Positions 61,301-64,000 of a stretch of DNA of 64,000 nt are shown in pieces. Location: assembly GCA_949130485.1 (NCBI GenBank), contig OX422191.1, positions 5,519,754 through 5,583,753 on the forward strand, in the 5' to 3' direction. How positions within the stretch are numbered: position 1 is the first letter of the stretch; every line of letters begins with the position of its first letter. This stretch comes from Agelas oroides (taxonomy: Eukaryota > Porifera > Demospongiae > Agelasida > Agelasidae). The notes below the pieces were generated by a model. The model ran no database searches. It had not been told where the DNA came from and saw only the letters and a list, made by a program, of their open reading frames with translations. The position numbers were made by a program, and so were the translations under genes.

Positions 61301-64000
61301 CAGGCTTACACGTGTTTCATAGCACGAACTCGGAGTTTAAAATCGGCGTTATCAAGTCTTTTCCGCACACAAACAGGCTTGCACTAACCTCACAGGGCCT
61401 CCACAGTCGTGAAAACTGCTTTCTCGATCTTCTCTGCCACTTAAAGCAGACTGTACGTGTTTCACAGCACCTCCTCGGGGGTTAAAACGGCGTTATCATG
61501 TCTTTTCAGCACATAAACAAGATTGCACCAACCTCACAGGGCTTCCACAGAGGTAAAAGCTGCTTTCACGATCTTCTCTGCCACTTAAACAGGCCTGTAC
61601 GTACTTCACAGTACCCCATCGGAGATTAAAACGGCGTTATCATGTCTTTTCCACACATAAACAGGCTTACATGAGCCTCACAGGACCACCACAGTGGAGA
61701 AAACTGCTTTCTCGACCGTCCCTGGCACTTAAACAGGCCTACACGTGCTTCAAAGCATCTCCTCGGAGGATAAAACGAAGTTATCAGGTCATTCTCACAC
61801 ATAAACAGGCATGCACGAGCATCACAGGACTTCAACAATGGTGAAAACTGCTTTCTCGATCGTCTATGGCTCTTAAACAGGCCTACACGTGCTTCACAGC
61901 ACCTACTCAAACGATAAAACGGCGTTATCAGGTCTTTTTAGACATAAACAAGCTTACACCAACCTCACAGGGCTTCCACAGAGGTAAAAGCTGCTTTCTC
62001 GATCTTCTCTCCCACTTAAACAGGCCTGTATGTGCTTCACAGTACCCAATCGGGAGGTTAAAACGGCGTTATCAAGTCTTTCCGCACATAAACAGGCTTA
62101 CATGAGCCTCACAGGACCTCCACAGTGGTAAAAACTGCTTTCTCGACCGTCCCTGGCACTTAAACAGGCCTACACGTGCTTCATAGCATTTCCTCGGAGG
62201 TTAAAACGGCGTTATCTGGTCTTTCTCGCACATTTGCAGGCATGCACGAGCATCACAGGACTTCAACAGTGGTGAAAACATCTTTCGCGATCGTCTACGG
62301 CACTTAAACAAGCCTACACGTGCTTCATAGCACGCCCTCGGAGGTTAAAACGGCGTTATCAAGTCTTTGCAGCACATAAACAAGCTTGCACCAACCTCAC
62401 AGGGCATCCACAGAGTTAAAAACTGCTTTCTCGATTTTCCGTGACACTTAAACAGGCCTGTACGTGCTTCAGAGTACCCCATCGGAGGTTAAAACGGCGT
62501 TATCATGTCTTTCCGCACATAATCAGGCTTACATGAGCCTCACAGTACCTCCACAGTGGTAAAAACTGCTTTCTCGACCGTCCCTGGCACTTAAACAGGC
62601 CTACACGTGCTTCATAGCACGCACTCGGAGGTGAAAACGGCGTTATCAGGTCTTTTCCGCACATAAACAGACTTGCACCAACATCACAGGGGAACCACAA
62701 CAGTGCAAACTGCTTTCTCGATCGTCCCTGGCACTTAATCAGGCGTCCATGTGCTTCACAGCACCCCCTCCGAGGTTAAAACGGTGGTATCAGGCCTTTC
62801 CCGCACATAAACAAGCTTGCACCAAACTCACAGGGCTTCCACAGCGATAAAAACTGCTTTCTCGATCTTCTCTGACACTTAAACAGGCCTGTACGTGCTT
62901 CACAGTACCCCATCAGAGGTTAAATCGGCGTTATCAGGTATTTCTCGCACATAAACAGGCATGCACGAGCATCACAGGACTTCAACAGAGGTGAAAACTG
63001 CTTTCTCGATCGTCTATGGCTCTTAAACAGGCCTACAGGAGCTTCACAGCACCTACTCAAACGATAAAACGGCGTTATCATGTCTTTTTAGCACATAAAC
63101 AAGCTTACACCAACCTCACAAGGATTCCACGGAGGTAAAAGCTGCTTTCTCGATCTTCTCTTCCACTTAAACAGGCCTGTATGTGCTTCACAGTACCCAA
63201 TCGGAGGTTAAAACGGCGTTATCATGCCTTTCCGCACATAAACAGGCTTACATGTGCCTCACAGGACCTCTACAGTTGTAAAAACTGCTTCCTCGACCGT
63301 CCCTGGCACTTAAACAGGCCTACACGTGCTTCATAGCATCTCCTCGGAGGTTAAAACGGCGTTATCTGGTCTTTCTCGCACATTTGCAGGCATGCACGAG
63401 CATCACAGGACTTCAACAGTGGTGAAAACTTCTTTCACGTTCGTCTACACCTCATAAACAGGCCTACACGTGCTTCATAGCACGCCCTCTGAGGTTAAAA
63501 CGGCGTTATCAGGTCTTTTCAGCACATAAACAAGCTTGCACCAACCTCACAGGGCATCCACAGAGTTAAAAACTGCTTTCTCGATTTTCTGTGACACTTA
63601 AACAGGCCTGTACGTGCTTCAGAGTACCCCATTGGAGGTTAAAACGGCGTTATCATGTCTTTCCGCACATAAACAGGCTTACATGAGCCTCACAGGACCT
63701 CCACAGTGGTAAAAACTGCTTTCTCGACCGTCCCTGGCACTTAAACAGGCCTACACGTGCTTCATAGCACGCCCTCGGAGGTTAAAACGGCGTTATCAGG
63801 TCTTTTCCGCACATAAACAGACTTACAACAACATCACTGGGGATCCACAACAGTGCAAACTGCTTTCTCGATCGTCCCTGGCACTTAATCAGGCGTCCTT
63901 GTGCTTCACAGCACCCCCTCCGAGGTTAAAACGGTGGTATCAGGCCTTTCCCGCACATAAACAAGCTTGCACCAAACTCACAGGGATTCCACAGCGGTAA
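52356..64000. repeat. Right satellite array, same 144-bp family
   Basis: About 81 monomers of the same family continue to the window edge. The array resumes at acgagcatcacagg, where acga (52356-52359) is shared with the preceding minisatellite. Its register is the one the left array left off in, with only three bases (tgc) missing between 40520 and 52356. The first monomers carry the rare variant cagtgttg, also present at 40400 just left of the island and near 60835. The sequence from about 52490 to 54700 parallels about 60800-63000. No genes were seen inside. Confidence 0.97.
58453..63000. repeat. Uninterrupted paralogue of both island flanks
   Basis: The left half (58453 to about 60946) parallels 38222-40520, including the rare variants gtacatgctgcacag and cttaaagcagcctg. 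The offset grows from 20231 to about 20427 because the left copy lacks one monomer near 38860 and has a deletion at 39229. The right half (about 60800-63000) parallels about 52490-54700. It therefore runs straight through the register where the island is inserted and serves as an in-window empty site. Confidence 0.8.

Overview
The window is eukaryotic, most likely from a metazoan. Two blocks of one AT-rich tandem satellite (1-40520 and about 52356-64000) flank an 11.8-kb island of spliced genes with GT-AG introns. Most introns are short (57-138 nt in the HIRAN and transposase genes and the 5' part of the SAM gene). A SAMD3-like protein, a C2H2/Tnp2-like transposase and very short introns would suit an early-branching animal such as a sponge. 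That placement is inference and is weakly supported. No bacterial genes, rRNA, tRNA or CRISPR array were seen.

Satellite. The monomer is 144 bp and is itself a diverged dimer of two 72-bp half-units (A begins cataaacagg, B begins cttaaacagg). Monomer variants are arranged as 432-bp trimers of at least three types. On top of this lie kilobase-scale duplications: offset 4754, 14524-14526, 2444, 3879, 3018-3020 and 432 bp, plus one of about 20.2-20.4 kb across the island. All open frames in the satellite arise because 144 is divisible by three; none is called as a gene.

Island, 40521-52356. I read it as one CACTA/EnSpm-like DNA transposon inserted into the satellite. Its left terminus starts CACTG at 40521 and is followed by about 170 bp of subterminal ACACCC/GGGTGT repeats. 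It carries two divergent genes: a seven-exon SAM-domain (SAMD3-like) gene on the minus strand (40868-44800, 540 aa deduced) and a multi-exon C2H2/Tnp2-like transposase on the plus strand (45552-52126). The transposase is cut off after a good splice donor. Its last exons and the element's right terminus are replaced by a 39-bp minisatellite fused to the satellite.

Nested element, 46787-50785. A 3999-bp element with 524-bp, >99% identical terminal inverted repeats and a TA target duplication sits inside an intron of that transposase. It has two convergent genes: a three-exon HIRAN-domain protein (194 aa) and an intronless 614-aa DDE transposase with 111 residues between the second D and the E. 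Between the two stop codons are two hairpins that look like histone mRNA 3' stem-loops, and no AATAAA or ATTAAA occurs on either strand there.

The most interesting points are the SAM gene carried inside a CACTA-like element, the HIRAN gene carried by a long-spacer DDE element with histone-type 3' hairpins, and the satellite's half-unit, monomer and trimer hierarchy, which also preserves a paralogous empty site for the insertion near 60.8-60.95 kb.
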